64,000 nucleotides of DNA, from contig NW_024881597.1 of the NCBI RefSeq assembly GCF_019059575.1, positions 538,501 through 602,500 on the forward strand, given 5' to 3'. A program made the position numbers and the translations under genes. Origin of the DNA: Amphibalanus amphitrite (lineage: Eukaryota > Arthropoda > Thecostraca > Balanomorpha > Balanidae). Under the pieces are notes generated by a model. It worked only from the letters and a program-made list of their open reading frames with translations. It was not told the DNA's origin and did not search any database. Positions 1 through 12,632 of this stretch are shown here, piece after piece (the stretch's first letter is position 1; each line of letters starts with the position of its first letter).

Positions 1-240
1 GAAAGTTGAAAAAAAGTCTATTTTTCCGAAAATTTGACCTTTGACCGGTCAAAAGTAGGTCAAATGTTGACCTAGGACCAAAAAATATACCACCAATCGC
101 GAGATCTCGTTGAGAGCAATCCGTTGGTTTTTTCCGCTAAGCTCTACGACCTTCCGTTTCGAAACGCCAGGGGGGGTCGTAACAACCCCCCCCCCCCCCC
201 GGTCGTTCGTGTTATGAGAAATGGCCTGGTCGTGCGAGGG
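1..240 (-). mobile_element. End fragment of a TTAA-family element
   Basis: The end at 181-240 (C-run, then CGTTCGTGTTATGAGAAATG to the terminal TGCGAGGG) is the reverse complement of the left end of the element at 61114. It continues out of the window to the left. The expected TTAA is CTAG here, so the flank has mutated. Confidence 0.75.
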
Positions 241-1080
241 CTAGAGGGGAAACTCCAAAAATAGCCGTATTTACGAAAAAAAAGTTTTTCGGTAATTGCT
301 TTTGACTCAAATAAGTCACGACATCAATTTTACCAGCATCGTGTTACTCTCGTCGAGAAGCGTCGAATGAACTATAAGCTGACCTGGAAAGGTCATTTTG
401 AAAATTTGACCTCAGGTCAAGGTCATGACCTGACCGGAAAGAGTCATGTTGCATATCACTCGATCCGTATCGTCGAGCTGAACACATCTGACATGTATAT
501 TGTTAAACATCTGACATGTTATCACCGCTCTAGCACGTCTCTATCAAAAGCTATAGTAAAAACTGCTGGTGACCTTTAATGACCTGATATGACCTCAGGG
601 GCACAGAGAGGGGTCATGTGTACAATTTGCAGCTTCAGTGTGTCATATTTACTTATAAACCGATGTTAATGAGTGTTTAGAACGACATTCCTTCAAATGA
701 GGCACATTTCAATTTTCTCCCATTGACTTTAAAGGAGAGGTCGCAAAATTGACCTGACCATAGGTCACAGATATCAAAATTCCAAGATATAAATTTTATA
801 CATACTGCTACTCTTATCAATCGCCTTAAGTTTTAGAGCGATCGTTCAGTCGATGTAGCTACAGCGAGCCTTTAAACTTATTCTGAGATCAGGTCACTTG
901 ACGTGACCTGGTGACCTGACCTTGAAACTAGACCGGGACCTGAAATTTTTACAACAAGTTTATATTCAATAATGTAGAATGAAGTTAATATCCTGGATTG
1001 CCATTACAAGAATGCGTGCCTTGTAAAACATTGAGCCTCAAAATATCTTGCAAGATGTTTATTTTCAAAAGTTACCGCTG
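241..1080. repeat. Decayed AGGTCA-rich element interior
   Basis: Repeated GACCTGACC/AGGTCA words and stretches resembling the interior of the element at 38946-40135 (for example the text around TTTTTCGGTAATTGCTTTTGACTC and CATTGACTTTAAAGG). No clean ends were found, so the limits are approximate. No gene is seen. Confidence 0.55.
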
Positions 1081-1376
1081 TGTCGGGTCAGGATGTCCGC
1101 TGTCCAGTGAAGAGTAATGAACATTTTTAGTACGCCTCAGATAGGTATGTTCTCCTGCTTTTACATGGGTGGCATTGTCCCTTTGAATCAGTTAAGTCTG
1201 AGTTGAGTCAGATTACAACAATTTAGCATTGAGTTGAATACAATTTTGTCGCCGTGATTGTGAATAATGGACAAGTCAATCCGATAAACTTCCTGAGTCC
1301 AGTACTATCCTGCTTCCAGAACGTCAGTAAGTCAAAAGTAGTAAATTAACAGTGATGCTACGTGTTTGTTTCACAG

Positions 1377-1585
1377 AGGACGTGCCACTCATCATTCTGC
1401 GGTTGCTGGGCGAGGAGGCGGCGGTCGTAGTGGATGCGCACTGCGTGCTGTCGTCAAGGCCTATTATCCAGGAAGGACCCTCTGAAGGCGGCAGCACGTT
1501 CAACGTGCTGGTGGAGGGCGCCATGGTGACCAGCGCCACCACTCTGGATGGAGCGCTGCTCCTCCTGGGGATGGTGCATTTGTGA
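1377..1585 (+). CDS. Possible terminal exon of an unidentified plus-strand gene
   Basis: A good acceptor (GTGTTTGTTTCACAG) at 1376 opens a frame of about 69 codons, GC-rich and coding-like, to a TGA at 1583-1585. The peptide begins DVPLIILRLLGEEAAVVVDA and is not recognised. An AATAAA at 2136-2141 could end a ~560-nt 3' UTR. A Ser/Thr-rich open frame also runs on the opposite strand, so the call is tentative; upstream exons would lie to the left of the window. Confidence 0.35.
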
Positions 1586-2135
1586 TTTAATCTGCGAGTG
1601 TCACGGGCGGTGCGTTCCACAATGTGGTTTTTGTCGCGACTCATCATGGGCCTGCGCCGGTGGAGTCGACTGCCAAATGCCACAGCTGGCGCTCAGAGAA
1701 GTCTCGCTGAGCTGCAGTGAAGTTTGGAGCATCGGGAAGTGATGCGTTGGTTGCGAAGAGAGCGGGGCGTGCACAGACGGCGTGTGTGTTTGTCGGAGTG
1801 GAGCTGCAGCAGGAGGGCAGGGTGCATTGGTGCATTGAGGCACATGGGCATTGAGCGTGTTTATGTGTTTATTTGTAATCCCAAGCTGGGAATCACATTT
1901 TTCATTCATTCTTTATGATTACGTGACTCAACAAGAGGCTGTGAATTGCATTCTTGCAAGTACATTTGAAATAATACATGCCACATTTGTAAGATCCATG
2001 TTTATATGTTATGCTTGTATTCCTCATTTTGCCAGTGAGAGTCGCGACCCGGGCATTTTGCGGACTCAAGGGGGAATATCAAGGGTGATAATTGGGGCAT
2101 TGTGAGAGCATGTAATGGGGTATATCGTAAGCATC

Positions 2136-2141
2136 AATAAA
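2136..2141 (+). terminator. Candidate poly(A) signal AATAAA
   Basis: AATAAA about 550 nt after the stop of the possible exon at 1377-1585. Its function depends on that exon being real. Confidence 0.25.
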
Positions 2142-4009
2142 GCATAAAGTGGGATTTCTAGAGGTAGATTAGGAGTGTGATGGGGGCATTATATGGGCAT
2201 CAAAGGAGAATAGACGCAATTCTGTAAGAATATCTGAAGAATATATGGGGTATTTTAGGGTGCTCGCAGGGGAAGAATCGGGGCATTGTCTGTATTCTCC
2301 CTAACTCCCTTGTGGGAATATTTGAAGAATTTTGGCAGAATATTTTGAGGATCATAGAGCGAAAAGGGGAATACTTGAGGTAGAGAACAGGAATATTTGG
2401 GGTGTTGTTTTGGACCATTCTCCCATTATCCGTCAAAGGGAATCATTTTTGTTTTCAGTGGGGGGGGGGGGGGGAGGTCGACTGCAGGGTTGAGCTGCCG
2501 CTTCAAAGAGACAATCGTGGCGCGCGGTAGGAACTCGACGGCCCTGCGAGCGAGCGGGCGGCGTGCTCCATTTCCACCGATACGTGAGTGTAAGCCGCTT
2601 CGGCAGCTGAGACGGGCCGACGACCGGCTGTGAGTTCTCGGATGGGTGGCTCCGAGCAGTCTTTGGAAGGGAAACCCGACTCTGAGGTTCTGATGGACAG
2701 CGTGGGTCGATATAGTGTGACGCGTCTCAGACCAGCGTCTGAAATGTCCATAAAATCCTCCGGGGAGAGAGACATTACCAGAGCGCGTGAGCTGAACATG
2801 AAACTGAGTCTGATCGTAATTCCGAAGATTTGAGAGATAAGGTGGAGAGGAAGGCGATTTTGTTCAGCTCACAATACATTCCGGCGCTATGCGTCGCAGG
2901 GAAACTCACTGACAATGGTTTTTATTTAACCCCTGCACCCCCCCCCCCACACACACACATCCTGATTTTGTAATTGGGCGTTGCGATATAAATGTTGGCC
3001 ATTGTGATGGTCATAAGTCATTTTGACATTTTCTTTATTGAAGTATGTCGAAATCGAGTTCACAATCGAGTAGGTATTTCCGAGACCGACTTCGCTCAAT
3101 GGCTCAATCACGACCAAACCATGAATTATCTACCTACTTCATCCATGACCAAACCTACGCCCATTCCGTACGGTACGCGACTTCCTTTGTAATGTTTGCC
3201 TACATCTCTACTATGTTCCATGTTCTTTGTTCGACATGTGCAGGCCTTTGGCTGTCTCGTCTGTGGAGTTCTTGCCGACTGTCCGACCTCATGCCGTTCG
3301 ACCGACCTATGCGGTCCCTCCAGCTCTTGTCTGACCGTTCGCGGCTCGTGACGTTCGGCCGACACATTGTGCAGTGTGGCCCTTCCTGCTCTTGTTTGAC
3401 CGTTCGTACCGTTCGGTCGACTCGACACGGTACGACCTGTGTGGTCCCTCTGGCTCCTGTCGGACCGTTCGGCAGACCATAAACAGCGCTCCGCTGGCCC
3501 GGCAGCACTGCTCATGGATTTCCGCTGGCAGCCGCTACCATTACCATAAACCAGCTACCGACGGCCGTGGCAGCCAGCAATCAGTTGCAGCGCCGGCAGG
3601 GGCCGACCCTGACCCGGCCCGACCCCGGGGCATTCAGATCTCCCCGACCCCCCTCTGACCTGATGGCCGAGACTGGTCAGGAGAGTAACAGATCCATAGA
3701 CAGGATGACACTAGTGACGGCTGTCGACGCGTGAGCAGCACAATACCGGAGTAAGCTGAGCAGCTTTGGTTACACGGGCAGCTCGACGAGCTCAGCTCTA
3801 CGCCCTATACGGGAACTGCCGACTGCGTAATGCGTTTACCTATCACCTATGCCTGTATGGTCCAAGCTCAGAAGCTGTTTTTTACGATACTGTGCTGATC
3901 AACTGTTACATAATAAGAAACAGGATTGGACACTTGGAGGCATGTTGCAAGCATCCCATAATATTTTATTATTCTGTCATATTCTGAATTATGTTATTAT
4001 GTAAACTAT
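2142..4009. other. Unassigned sequence with a G-run and a short minisatellite
   Basis: A G-run lies at about 2461-2474. Around 3311-3480 there are about 2.5 diverged units of ~65 bp, each with GGTCCCTC-x-GCTCTTGTCTGACCGTTCG. No convincing exon was seen; the open frames here are short and unsupported. Confidence 0.5.
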
Positions 4010-4011
4010 TA

Positions 4012-5300
4012 CGAGGGGGTATCGAAAAGTTCTGATCATCACCATGAATTAGATGTGATAGAAATTTGATTTTTTTACATGATGTTCATTACTCCTTTAC
4101 AAGTCACCACACACGACCGCAAACTTATTGCATCGTTTCTTGAGCTGCCTCAGGCGGTCATTGTAGGACCTTCGCACTGTCCCGTAAATCACTGCTCCAC
4201 CTCATCAATGACGTCATTTCTGTCCTTAAATCACCGGCCATACCGTGGATTCTTCATCTCCCGTAACAATTAAGAGTCAGTTAATACCCGGTCAGGTGAA
4301 TTTCTTAGATGCGGTAGGATTTAATGTCCACATCATGTTGTTTCTTCAATCGCAGCTCAGGACGAATGGGCGGGGGCGCTGTCGGTGCGGATAAAGCATC
4401 TTTCTTGGGCTTTTTGGCGGCGATTCTGCTTGAGGCCATCTCGCGACTTCTTCCAAAGTGTGCAGTAGTGCTTGCTTATCATTATCCGACCATCATCAAG
4501 ACAGTCGGTAATGACTATCCTACGCCAGATCCACAACACTGATAGCATTGACCTTCCATATCGGCTTCTGCATCTTCGCCTTTTAAGAAGGACAGATGTG
4601 CCGTGCTTAAACTTCTTGATCATCTTTTTGTCTCTGGATCATACACATAGACTCAGCATTTGTCACAAGTCATCAAATGATCGAAGATTTCTTCAATTTC
4701 CTAAAAAGACCTAGCTTTCAATTTGAAAGGCCAACACACATTTTTCTCTTGAACAAAGTAGACACACGAACTTCTAAGCGGGCTGACTCCTTTATCGGCT
4801 ATAGTTCTTCGCTGATAATATTTTCAGGCATTGCCAGCATTGAGACCCTTCTGTTGCACAATCATCTGATTGTGCCACACGACGATCTGTAAGGATGAGG
4901 TCCTCCACTTTCTTCATTGTCACCACCTTGTCAGTCACTGGTAGTCACTCACTTCTTGACTCCCCTGCAGGGGCCATGCAAACAAGTTGAAAATTATTTC
5001 TTCATTTTCGGTAAGTGCATGAGATGGGCTTTCCTCGCCATAAACTAATTTCACGTTCTTGATGTATTTTCTCAGTGTGATACCGTTTCAAATGCATTAG
5101 TTGGATGACGGTTCGGTCCTCAATGGGCCCAATACTCATCTTTTTTACTTCTAAGTCTCTCCTACATAAGATAAAACCACTTCTCAGGATTCTCTTTGCG
5201 GGAGCATTGTTCTTAAGAACCAAATATAATACCAACCAAAAATCATCAAAATCGGTCTATATCTTCTATGTGATGATCAGAACTTTTCGATACCCCCTCG
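4012..5300 (-). mobile_element. Degenerate mariner-type transposon with intact inverted ends
   Basis: Both ends begin CGAGGGGGTATCGAAAAGTT and continue CTGATCATCAC, a ~31-bp terminal inverted repeat, flanked by TA at 4010-4011 and 5301-5302. The 1289-bp length is the usual size for a mariner. Inside, on the minus strand, are recognisable but broken transposase pieces. The element lies just downstream of nothing identifiable and probably cannot move on its own. Confidence 0.93.
4357..5235 (-). pseudogene. Mariner transposase relic
   Basis: The piece starting at about 5142 (MSIGPIEDRTVIQLMHLK) matches the helix-turn-helix N-terminus of mariner transposases. The piece at 4623-4357 (RSMLSVLWIWRRIVITDCL, then SKHYC and DSAPAH) matches the catalytic core: the DFL aspartate appears in TDCL and the second in DSAPAH (usually DNAPxH). 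The two pieces are in separate open frames with stops and shifts between, so it is a pseudogene. Confidence 0.85.
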
Positions 5301-5302
5301 TA

Positions 5303-6195
5303 TATCTTATTATCCATAGGACACATTCACCAGGGACGCGACCATTTTTTTCTGCTGCTGTGGAAAAAGTATAAAAAACAATTTCTTCAATCACCAATCA
5401 ATAAATACATTGAGGTCAATAAATACATTGACAAAAACAAAGTCATTGTTTTTACCTTTTCTTTTCAGAGGATAACCATTAATACCAATTTCGCTAACCG
5501 ATCAATAGGTCGTGAACATAATTGTCAAGGCGTTCGCCTCCCCCACGCCGAATTCAATGCAGGGGAGACTAAAGAACACCGGCTTCGCGGAGTCCGCGAC
5601 TGCGAATTGTCATTGTGTGCGAGGTAAACAAGGCCATTCGACGGAATTGACGGCTCTTACCTCTGCATATATACCAATATACGAGCCGGGCGCGGCGCGG
5701 CGACTCAGCCCGGTATGCAAACGTCGGTCATCTGGTCTGCTGCGCCTGCCTGCTGTCGATTCGACAGTCAATCTCACCGAGAGGCGCCGCTATCGAGGGC
5801 CGCGTAAGGAGCCACTCGGCCCGCAGCCGGCCGGCGGTGGTCCAATTTGCTCGGCCGGCACGTGACAGAGGCCCTACCGTGCTCGGCCGGTACAGGAGGG
5901 CTCTCCACGAGGAGAGGTCTGCTGCACGGCTGGCTGGAGCCGTCGACAGCGCACATTGTCAGACCAGAGGGTGCACGATAGATCATTGTTCCACTAATTC
6001 AGACAGCGTATAATGGGGCATTCCACATTCCGAGTATGCATAGGTACTCTAGTGAAAGTTGAAGGAACTGCATAATCAATGGCTGTGAAGTGAACAATAT
6101 GAATGATAACAATCATACATTACCTACCTAATTTAGAATGATCAACATTAGATTCCCGGCCGCAATGGTGTTTTCACAGCATCTTACGTATACCT
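5303..6195. other. No gene recognised; GC-rich patch
   Basis: A GC-rich stretch (about 5680-5960) follows the mariner, open in two frames on opposite strands but without a clear splice context or known protein. A TATATA-like word near 5664 is not enough to call a promoter. Confidence 0.4.
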
Positions 6196-6965
6196 AAGGG
6201 GAGGGTCGATCGGACCCCGCCAGCCGTTTGGCCCCTGATCGAGCTATAGATTTGCTGGAAAATACCAGCGTGTTGCTAGTGACAAAATATGGTTATGATA
6301 TTATAATGGCATTCAATTGTTTCGTCCTAGAGGTTATTACTCATTCGTTGACATTACCTAAAAGTTATGTCAATGTAGGTGTCGGGACTTGCTAGGTCAT
6401 TTTTCAATTTGGGCGTCCTTGTTTCTTATTTCAAATTTTTGTTAAAATGATATATTTCAGCATTTGGACAAGTCAGGTTGGGTCAACAATCAGGCGTCAC
6501 GTTAGTTATTCTCAGAAGGCATTTACAACAACTGCTGACAGCTCCAACACATACATATTGGCATATACCTATGACTGTATGTTCACAAATGATGCAGAAT
6601 ACTCACTAAATTCGAAATCAGCAAAACTAATTCCCTTTACATTGAAAGCCTAAAAAAGTCAGCCGAGGTCAATTGGTGACCTTAACCTGTTCTTCACGTA
6701 ACCTCGACGCCCACCATAATTCATGGGACAAACACCATGTAGCATTTCGGCACGTTACTAATGACAAACAGTTTGGTCTTGGAAATGCACAAATTATGCG
6801 CAACATGCACCGGCAAGTCCAATCCTTGGTCAAAGCGCTGTTCTATCCTATCGTTGTCCTGAGGAAGAGGTCACATGTCAAAGTTCGTTTGGGTCAGGGT
6901 CATGAAATTTGCAGGGTAGGCGTAAAATGGATTGGGATGAGGGTGCTGCAGTTTGATTCCTATTG
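6196..6965 (+). mobile_element. Old, decayed TTAA-family element
   Basis: The left part (GGAGGGTCGATCGGACCCC, then GTTTGGCCCCTGATCGAGCT) and the right part (GGGTCAGGGTCATGAAATTT, CAGGGTAGGCGTAAAATGG) line up with the ends of the element at 22409-23297. The inner sequence has diverged or been replaced and the TTAA ends are lost. Confidence 0.7.
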
Positions 6966-7689
6966 GCCACTTTAACCCGAGTTAGGCGTGAAAACCAAGT
7001 GGTCTATCCGACCCTATACCTACCACTTGGTTACCAATCACTGCGAGTGCTTACATTGTTACGGTTAGATTCTTCTCAGGCACAGCATTCCCAGACATTC
7101 AATAGCATTGATACTGACCGATCAGCTTCATTTTTCTTTTGTGTGTAACAATCTTTCTTTAAAAAGAGTGGGACTAAAAACGACTACGATTTCCATCAAT
7201 ATCCTCGTTCTGATACTAGGGTCAATGGAGAACTATTGATTTAGGAAAGCAGCGTGTGGCTGGTCGATAAGAGCACATACGAAGTTATTGTTGACAGTTT
7301 CCTCCCGTACATGGTTAGCAGCCTATGCCTACCTTTCTAAGAGTCTGCTCGAGATGGTCCTCAGCACCAGTGCTGGCATCTGGTGAGCGCCAGCACAGCT
7401 ACAGTCCGGTCAGTCCTCGGGCGAGAGGACGCGACGCACGTTCGCTGCAGCCTGCAGGGACGGTGCCGAAGAACTACATCCACACTCCACAGTCCAAATA
7501 CCAAATGTGTATTTCCTTACGTAATGTGGACTTGGATCGGGACATCTGGGGATTTAAGTCCACATTGGATCGGGACAAAAAATGGACGGATGGGCACTGT
7601 CCTTCGCCAAACGTAAATAAGACTGAAGAAGGGCAAGGGGTAAACAAATAGACGGCTACATTGGCTGACAGGCCACAGTCTTTATGTTC
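6966..7689. other. No feature recognised
   Basis: Mixed-composition DNA with short open frames only. I see no repeat, transposon end or splice-supported exon. Confidence 0.4.
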
Positions 7690-8905
7690 TTAACCCGGCA
7701 TGCGGTGGGCCTCCCGGCCACCTTCCGCGCGGTGGGGGTGGGGGGGGGCATTTTTTTGCCCCCCCCCCGTATCTCCGAAACTACTGAACGGATCCGAAAA
7801 ATTCAAACGGCGTTCGATAGCCCTGTCAAATTTGTCTATAGAAAACAAATTTCATTGACATCGGGGTCAACGATGACGTCAGAGGTCAGGTCAAAGATAA
7901 AATGTTTCACCGTTCACGGGGCTTCTAGGGAAAGCGCTATAACACCGAGTAAAACGCATTTTGTCGAAAATCAGCGATAAGGCGTCAGTTGTCTAGTACA
8001 TATGCTGCTATTAGAGGTCACTGGTCATACCAGGTCAGGTCACAGGTCAGGTCACCAAAGGTCACCAAGGGTCACCACATGAACCCAACTTTACTAAGGT
8101 TATGCGATGCATGTTTTATGGCCAGTTTTTCATTTCCAACTCAATGGTGTTGGTTATAAGACCATCAGGTACGGTTTAGGTCACTTTCTGGTGGAGGTCA
8201 GGTCAAGGTCAGGTCAAAAAAGGTCAAATTTCAAAGTTGATATTTTTGCATAAAGTGGGTACTGATTCGATGCAGCTCGTCACGGGGAGTCTAATGGTGG
8301 TCTTTGTTTTGCGCTACGAGGTCTAGAATTGCTAAACATTGAGTTTCAAAATTTGACGTCATCAATTTTGAACAGTTTTTTTTTTTCGCTACAACTTGGC
8401 CAAAAAAGAGGTATCGATCTCAAAGTTGGTATGTAGATAGAAGGCGGTAGGGACTATCACATATATTCCAGTTTTTTTTTCCGAAATTCAAAAAACTTTT
8501 TGGATTTTTCGGCTATTATATTAAAAAAATCTACTTTTTTATTTTTTGGGGTCAAAATCCAAAAAAATTGAAAAAACCGAAATAGCAGTTTTGTAGCCCT
8601 CTTCATTCCACACCTTTTATGTTTGAAACATTTTTCTGCATCTCTAAAGCTGTAGGCCTGACAGCTCTTCCCGCGAAACCTTTTTTTGGGTCGAAAATGG
8701 CAGAAATGACGTCACTCTGACGTCATTAGCGGCCAACCTATCATAGCCTTTGGAAAAAAATTGGTCACCATGTGCGCTAGCTACTCCCGGGAGGGTACTG
8801 AAAGTTTGGTGACGATCGGCGCAGCGGTTCTTGAGAGTTGAGATATATCGAAAAAACTAAGGGGGGGGCAAAAAATGCCCCCCCCCCCACCGCCTGGAAG
8901 GTTAA
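7690..8905. mobile_element. TTAA-family element with G/C tracts
   Basis: TTAA lies at 7690 and 8902. Inside both are GCGGTGGGGG-type G-runs facing C-runs, and the body holds several GGTCAGGTCA runs (8030-8220). The outer ends match less well than in other copies and homology-like CCGGGC words continue to about 8945, so the right boundary is uncertain. Confidence 0.65.
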
Positions 8906-9049
8906 GTGCCGGGCCGGTGCTCGGCGCCAACCACGCCGGGTCGGGGGGGGGGGGGAATGTCTGAACACCCTCCGTTCTTTGGTCACGTAGCGACACGCGA
9001 TAAGAGCGTCAATAATTCTGAAAGCAGTGTTCGCCACGGGCCACAAAAT

Positions 9050-9455
9050 CTTAGTCCGGCCAGCCCAGCCCAGGCCCATGGGTTTACAGCCCGGCCCAGC
9101 CCGAGCCCATTCATGGTAAAAGCGTCAAAACCCAGCCCGGCCCAGCCCGTCAAAAATGAATAGGTTAAAAATTATTGACACCGCACAGGTACCCAAAGGT
9201 AGCAAAGAAACAATATTTTGCGAGCCGCATGCACAATGCACATTGCATGCGTGCTTTATTGACTCGTTTTTTTTTTGTCTTGCACAGTAATAAGCTATGT
9301 AGTTATAGTTTTTGTCTCAGTTGCGAGCCCCTGACTCCACTTAACAGTTCCTGGCCCGCCCAGCCCATCCACAGCCCATCGATCCTTCATATTTGAGGGC
9401 CCAGCCCAGCCCGTAGCCCAGCCCAGCCCATGGCCCATTGGGCTGGCCCGGCCCA
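9050..9455. repeat. CCCAGCCCGG minisatellite
   Basis: Two clusters (9056-9150 and 9350-9455) of CCCAGCCC, GGCCCAGCCCG and GGCCCATGG words separated by about 200 bp of unique-looking DNA. Confidence 0.8.
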
Positions 9456-9690
9456 TGGCGGACACTGTCTGAAAGCGATTCAGTCATTTTTAGTTCAGGT
9501 CAAAGTTAAGGTCACCAGTGGTCACCGAAGGTAGAGTTTCACCACTTCCCAGGTAACCACTTTTCAGTGGTCGTCAAAGGTAAAATTTTGCCTATATCAT
9601 TTCAACATTTTTTGACAAACCGGAGCGTAATTCGGGATCCATTGTAGCTACAGCGCCGCAGAAAAGCGCATAAGCGCATTCGATAGCACC

Positions 9691-10644
9691 TTAACCCTCG
9701 CCGGGGGGGGGGGGTGATGCAACCTTCCTAAGGGTTTTCGCAAATAACTAGCGTAATAACTCGCAAATAACTCGCGTGATGCAACCCCCCCTAAGGGTTT
9801 TCGCAAATAACTCGCGTAAAAAGCGGCCGATCGCGACGAAACTTTCAGTACCCTCGATTGATCAATTTTACACCTACCCTGAAAATTTCATGACCCTGGC
9901 CCAAATGACCTTTGACCTGAGACCTCTTTTCCGAGACCATGTTTGGCCGGAATCGCGATTCGGCGTATGTCGGCTCGCATTAGCCGCGCGTTTGCAAGCT
10001 TTTCGTGGTTTCCAACGTTCAAACATGTGATTTGACATTGCTCCCATACATTAGGGTGGGTGTCAAGGTCACCTAAAGGTCAGGTCAGGTCATTGACCTT
10101 TGGTGACCTCGGGTGACCTCAGTTCACTTTTTCGAGTTTTGCATGTTTCTAGGCTAGTTTTTGGAGCTGAATTCGAATTTCGCAACCATTTGAACATTTA
10201 CGAAGTAGTTTTGGTGCCTTCGTAACATGTTACGAAGCTGTCAGAGGCGGTTGATACGTATTACGAGTACCCGTCACAACCCCTACCGGCTGACCTGACC
10301 TGACCTGACTCGACCTGGTCTAAATGCTTAAAGACATCATCTCTGATCGAAACTAACACGATATTCGTGATCAGCACCACGGAAAACCACATAGCAGCCA
10401 CATTTTACGACTTTCTAACAGGTCCCGATTTTCCCGGTTTTCGGGTCTTTGACCTGACCTGGAAGGTCACCCGATGACCTAGGACCTTAAAATTGGGTAT
10501 CATCAGCTTCCGCTCGTGACGGGCAACACGCTCGTTTTTTCCGCGAAGCTCTAGCTGGATCAGGGGCCAAACGCGAGGGGGGTCGTACCCCCCCCCCCTT
10601 GTGCCGTCGAAGGACGCAAAATGGCCTGTGCCGGCGAGGGTTAA
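9691..10644. mobile_element. TTAA-flanked element, AGGTCA-rich
   Basis: Begins TTAACCCTCGCCGG and ends CCGGCGAGGGTTAA. It contains the perfect palindrome CTTCGTAACATGTTACGAAG (10216) and GACCTGACCTGACC runs. The left end carries a partial internal duplication (CGCAAATAACTCGCGT repeated). No transposase frame is present, so it is non-autonomous. Confidence 0.93.
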
Positions 10645-10760
10645 CGTTCTTTCGTTAACATGTCACGTGATTATAGCTACGATCAACGGTTTAGCCTCTA
10701 AAGGCCAAAAACTAAAAAAATAACCGTTTTCCCGAGCATTGCGTTTCAGAAGTAAGTAAT

Positions 10761-12625
10761 AGGGGAAGTTGGGGCAATGCCGGAGTTGGGGCAAAGCCGA
10801 AATTCGAGATATTTCGAAAACCGTAAGACATGGATGCCACCTGTCAGTGATGCTCTGAAGCTTAAGTGACTACAATTATCGCATGTTTGTTACGAGTCGT
10901 CATTCGGAATACTCCGGCTGTGAGGGCGCCAAGAGCGTTTTCAAGGTACGCGTTCCTTGTACTACATGCGCCTTTGAAGCTGCATTTCTTACTCATTATG
11001 CTACCGTTTGTCTGGCCAATTCGGTCAAGTAATCTTCAGCATGTCTTTGCATAAGTGTGCTGCCTATTTGAAATTTATGCGGCACGTTGAAAAGTTATGG
11101 GCCTGCAAATGAAAGTATGGCTGGCTGGGGTAATGCCGAAAACGTGCAATTACGCACGTTAAATAGCACGCTACGTGGACTTTACTGCTGTAGAATAGCA
11201 ACGCGAATTTTTAGTCACACAAATTAGGGGAGAGTGTCACACAAATTAGGGGAGAGTGGGGCACATTCGTGCATGGGGCACATTCGTTTTCAGCAGTTTA
11301 TGGGAACACGAGTGACTGCACGAGCTCAAGGTAAATTATGGAAATATGTCTATCATTGCCGCCCTTCGTTCACCGTAGAAGACAACACTGTACCTGCTGT
11401 CATGCTTGATAAAAACGCAAATTTGTAATATTCGTGAGCTTTCCAAACTTTTCTCATATCATCCATTTTCGTGATACTGACTCGGAAATGTGGTTCAGCT
11501 TTTCAAAATTGGGGGTGAAGAAGCCCACTCTATTCACGGAACTGCTGCAAACTTGTTTGTTGAAAAAGTGTCATTTTTTCAAAAAGAAATTTTGAAATAT
11601 ATTACTAATAACGTTGTGGGGCAGGTTCGTGTACGCACTGCCTGGGGGCACATTCGTGCATATTTTTTTTTAGTTTTTGCGATTTATGACTTTACCTGTA
11701 GTAGGTTTCCCTAATGACGCTCGCCTGACTCAGTCTCGACTGCTTGCGACGTCGTGACGAGCAATTCACGCGAACTTGGCGAGGTCACGGAGGCCGGCAG
11801 TTGGCACATTCTTGTTGGCCAGCCCATTCTTTCTACATTTGTTGTGCAATGCATTCTTGTCGAAAGGAATCAAGTGAAATGACCCCCTGCCAATTTCCTT
11901 TGGTAAATTTCTGGTAATGCCCGGTAATTTCTCGAATTTTGCCGGGTGAACGGAAGTGCCCCATCTCTTGAACGAATGTGCCCCATAGGTGGGGCAGTTT
12001 CGTGCAAATGTTCAGAGTTAATAAAAGTCATTTTTTCTAATGGAAGCAATAATTTTATAGGATAACTTTTAAAGAGGAAAACTATCTGCAATAGTTCCTT
12101 TCCACACTACAATCAACAATTTTGCCATTGCACTAACTAAAGAACAGATATATGGGTTTATCCATTTTTTGCACGAATGTGCCCCACTCTCCCCTACACT
12201 TTCAACCAACACAACGGCCTGTTACCTATAAGGAATTATTTACCTGGCATTTTCTTATTATATCACACAATTATAACTTCCAGTGTGCACCAAGCGTCCT
12301 CAAGCTCTTAAAACGCGTGTCAGCTTTGATAAATCCTAGATAAAGTTTGAGATAAAGTGGCAAAACATCAATGTCGGCATTCCCCGTAGATCATTTCTCC
12401 CATTTTCGGCTTTCCCCGCAGTCCGGGGCAACGCCGAAAAAGTCACTTCTTTGATATTTTTAGTTTGTGCGCTTAACGGTATGCGAATTCATCAAATGCG
12501 CCTGGCATGTTTGAAAGGCAAAAGACTGGCCTCTCGAATGACGCCAACAAGAATAGCTTATGTTGTCTACCTTGCGTGCTACGGGCGTCACAAAAAAGTA
12601 TTCGGCGTTCCCCCCAACTTCCCCT
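10761..12625. mobile_element. 1.9-kb element with AGGGGAAGTTGGGG inverted ends and 7-bp target duplication
   Basis: The left end AGGGGAAGTTGGGGCAATGC is mirrored at the right (CCCCCAACTTCCCCT). Flanks are AAGTAAT on both sides (10754-10760 and 12626-12632), a 7-bp target-site duplication. A second element is nested at 11248-12195. No transposase was recognised. Confidence 0.88.
11248..12195. mobile_element. Nested element with AGGGGAGAGTGGGGCAC inverted ends
   Basis: Left end AGGGGAGAGTGGGGCACATT and the reverse complement of the right end agree for more than 20 bp. TCACACAAATTAGGGGAGAG occurs twice in a row at the left (from 11215), a local duplication of the end. No clean target duplication was found. 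Confidence 0.85.
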
Positions 12626-12632
12626 AAGTAAT

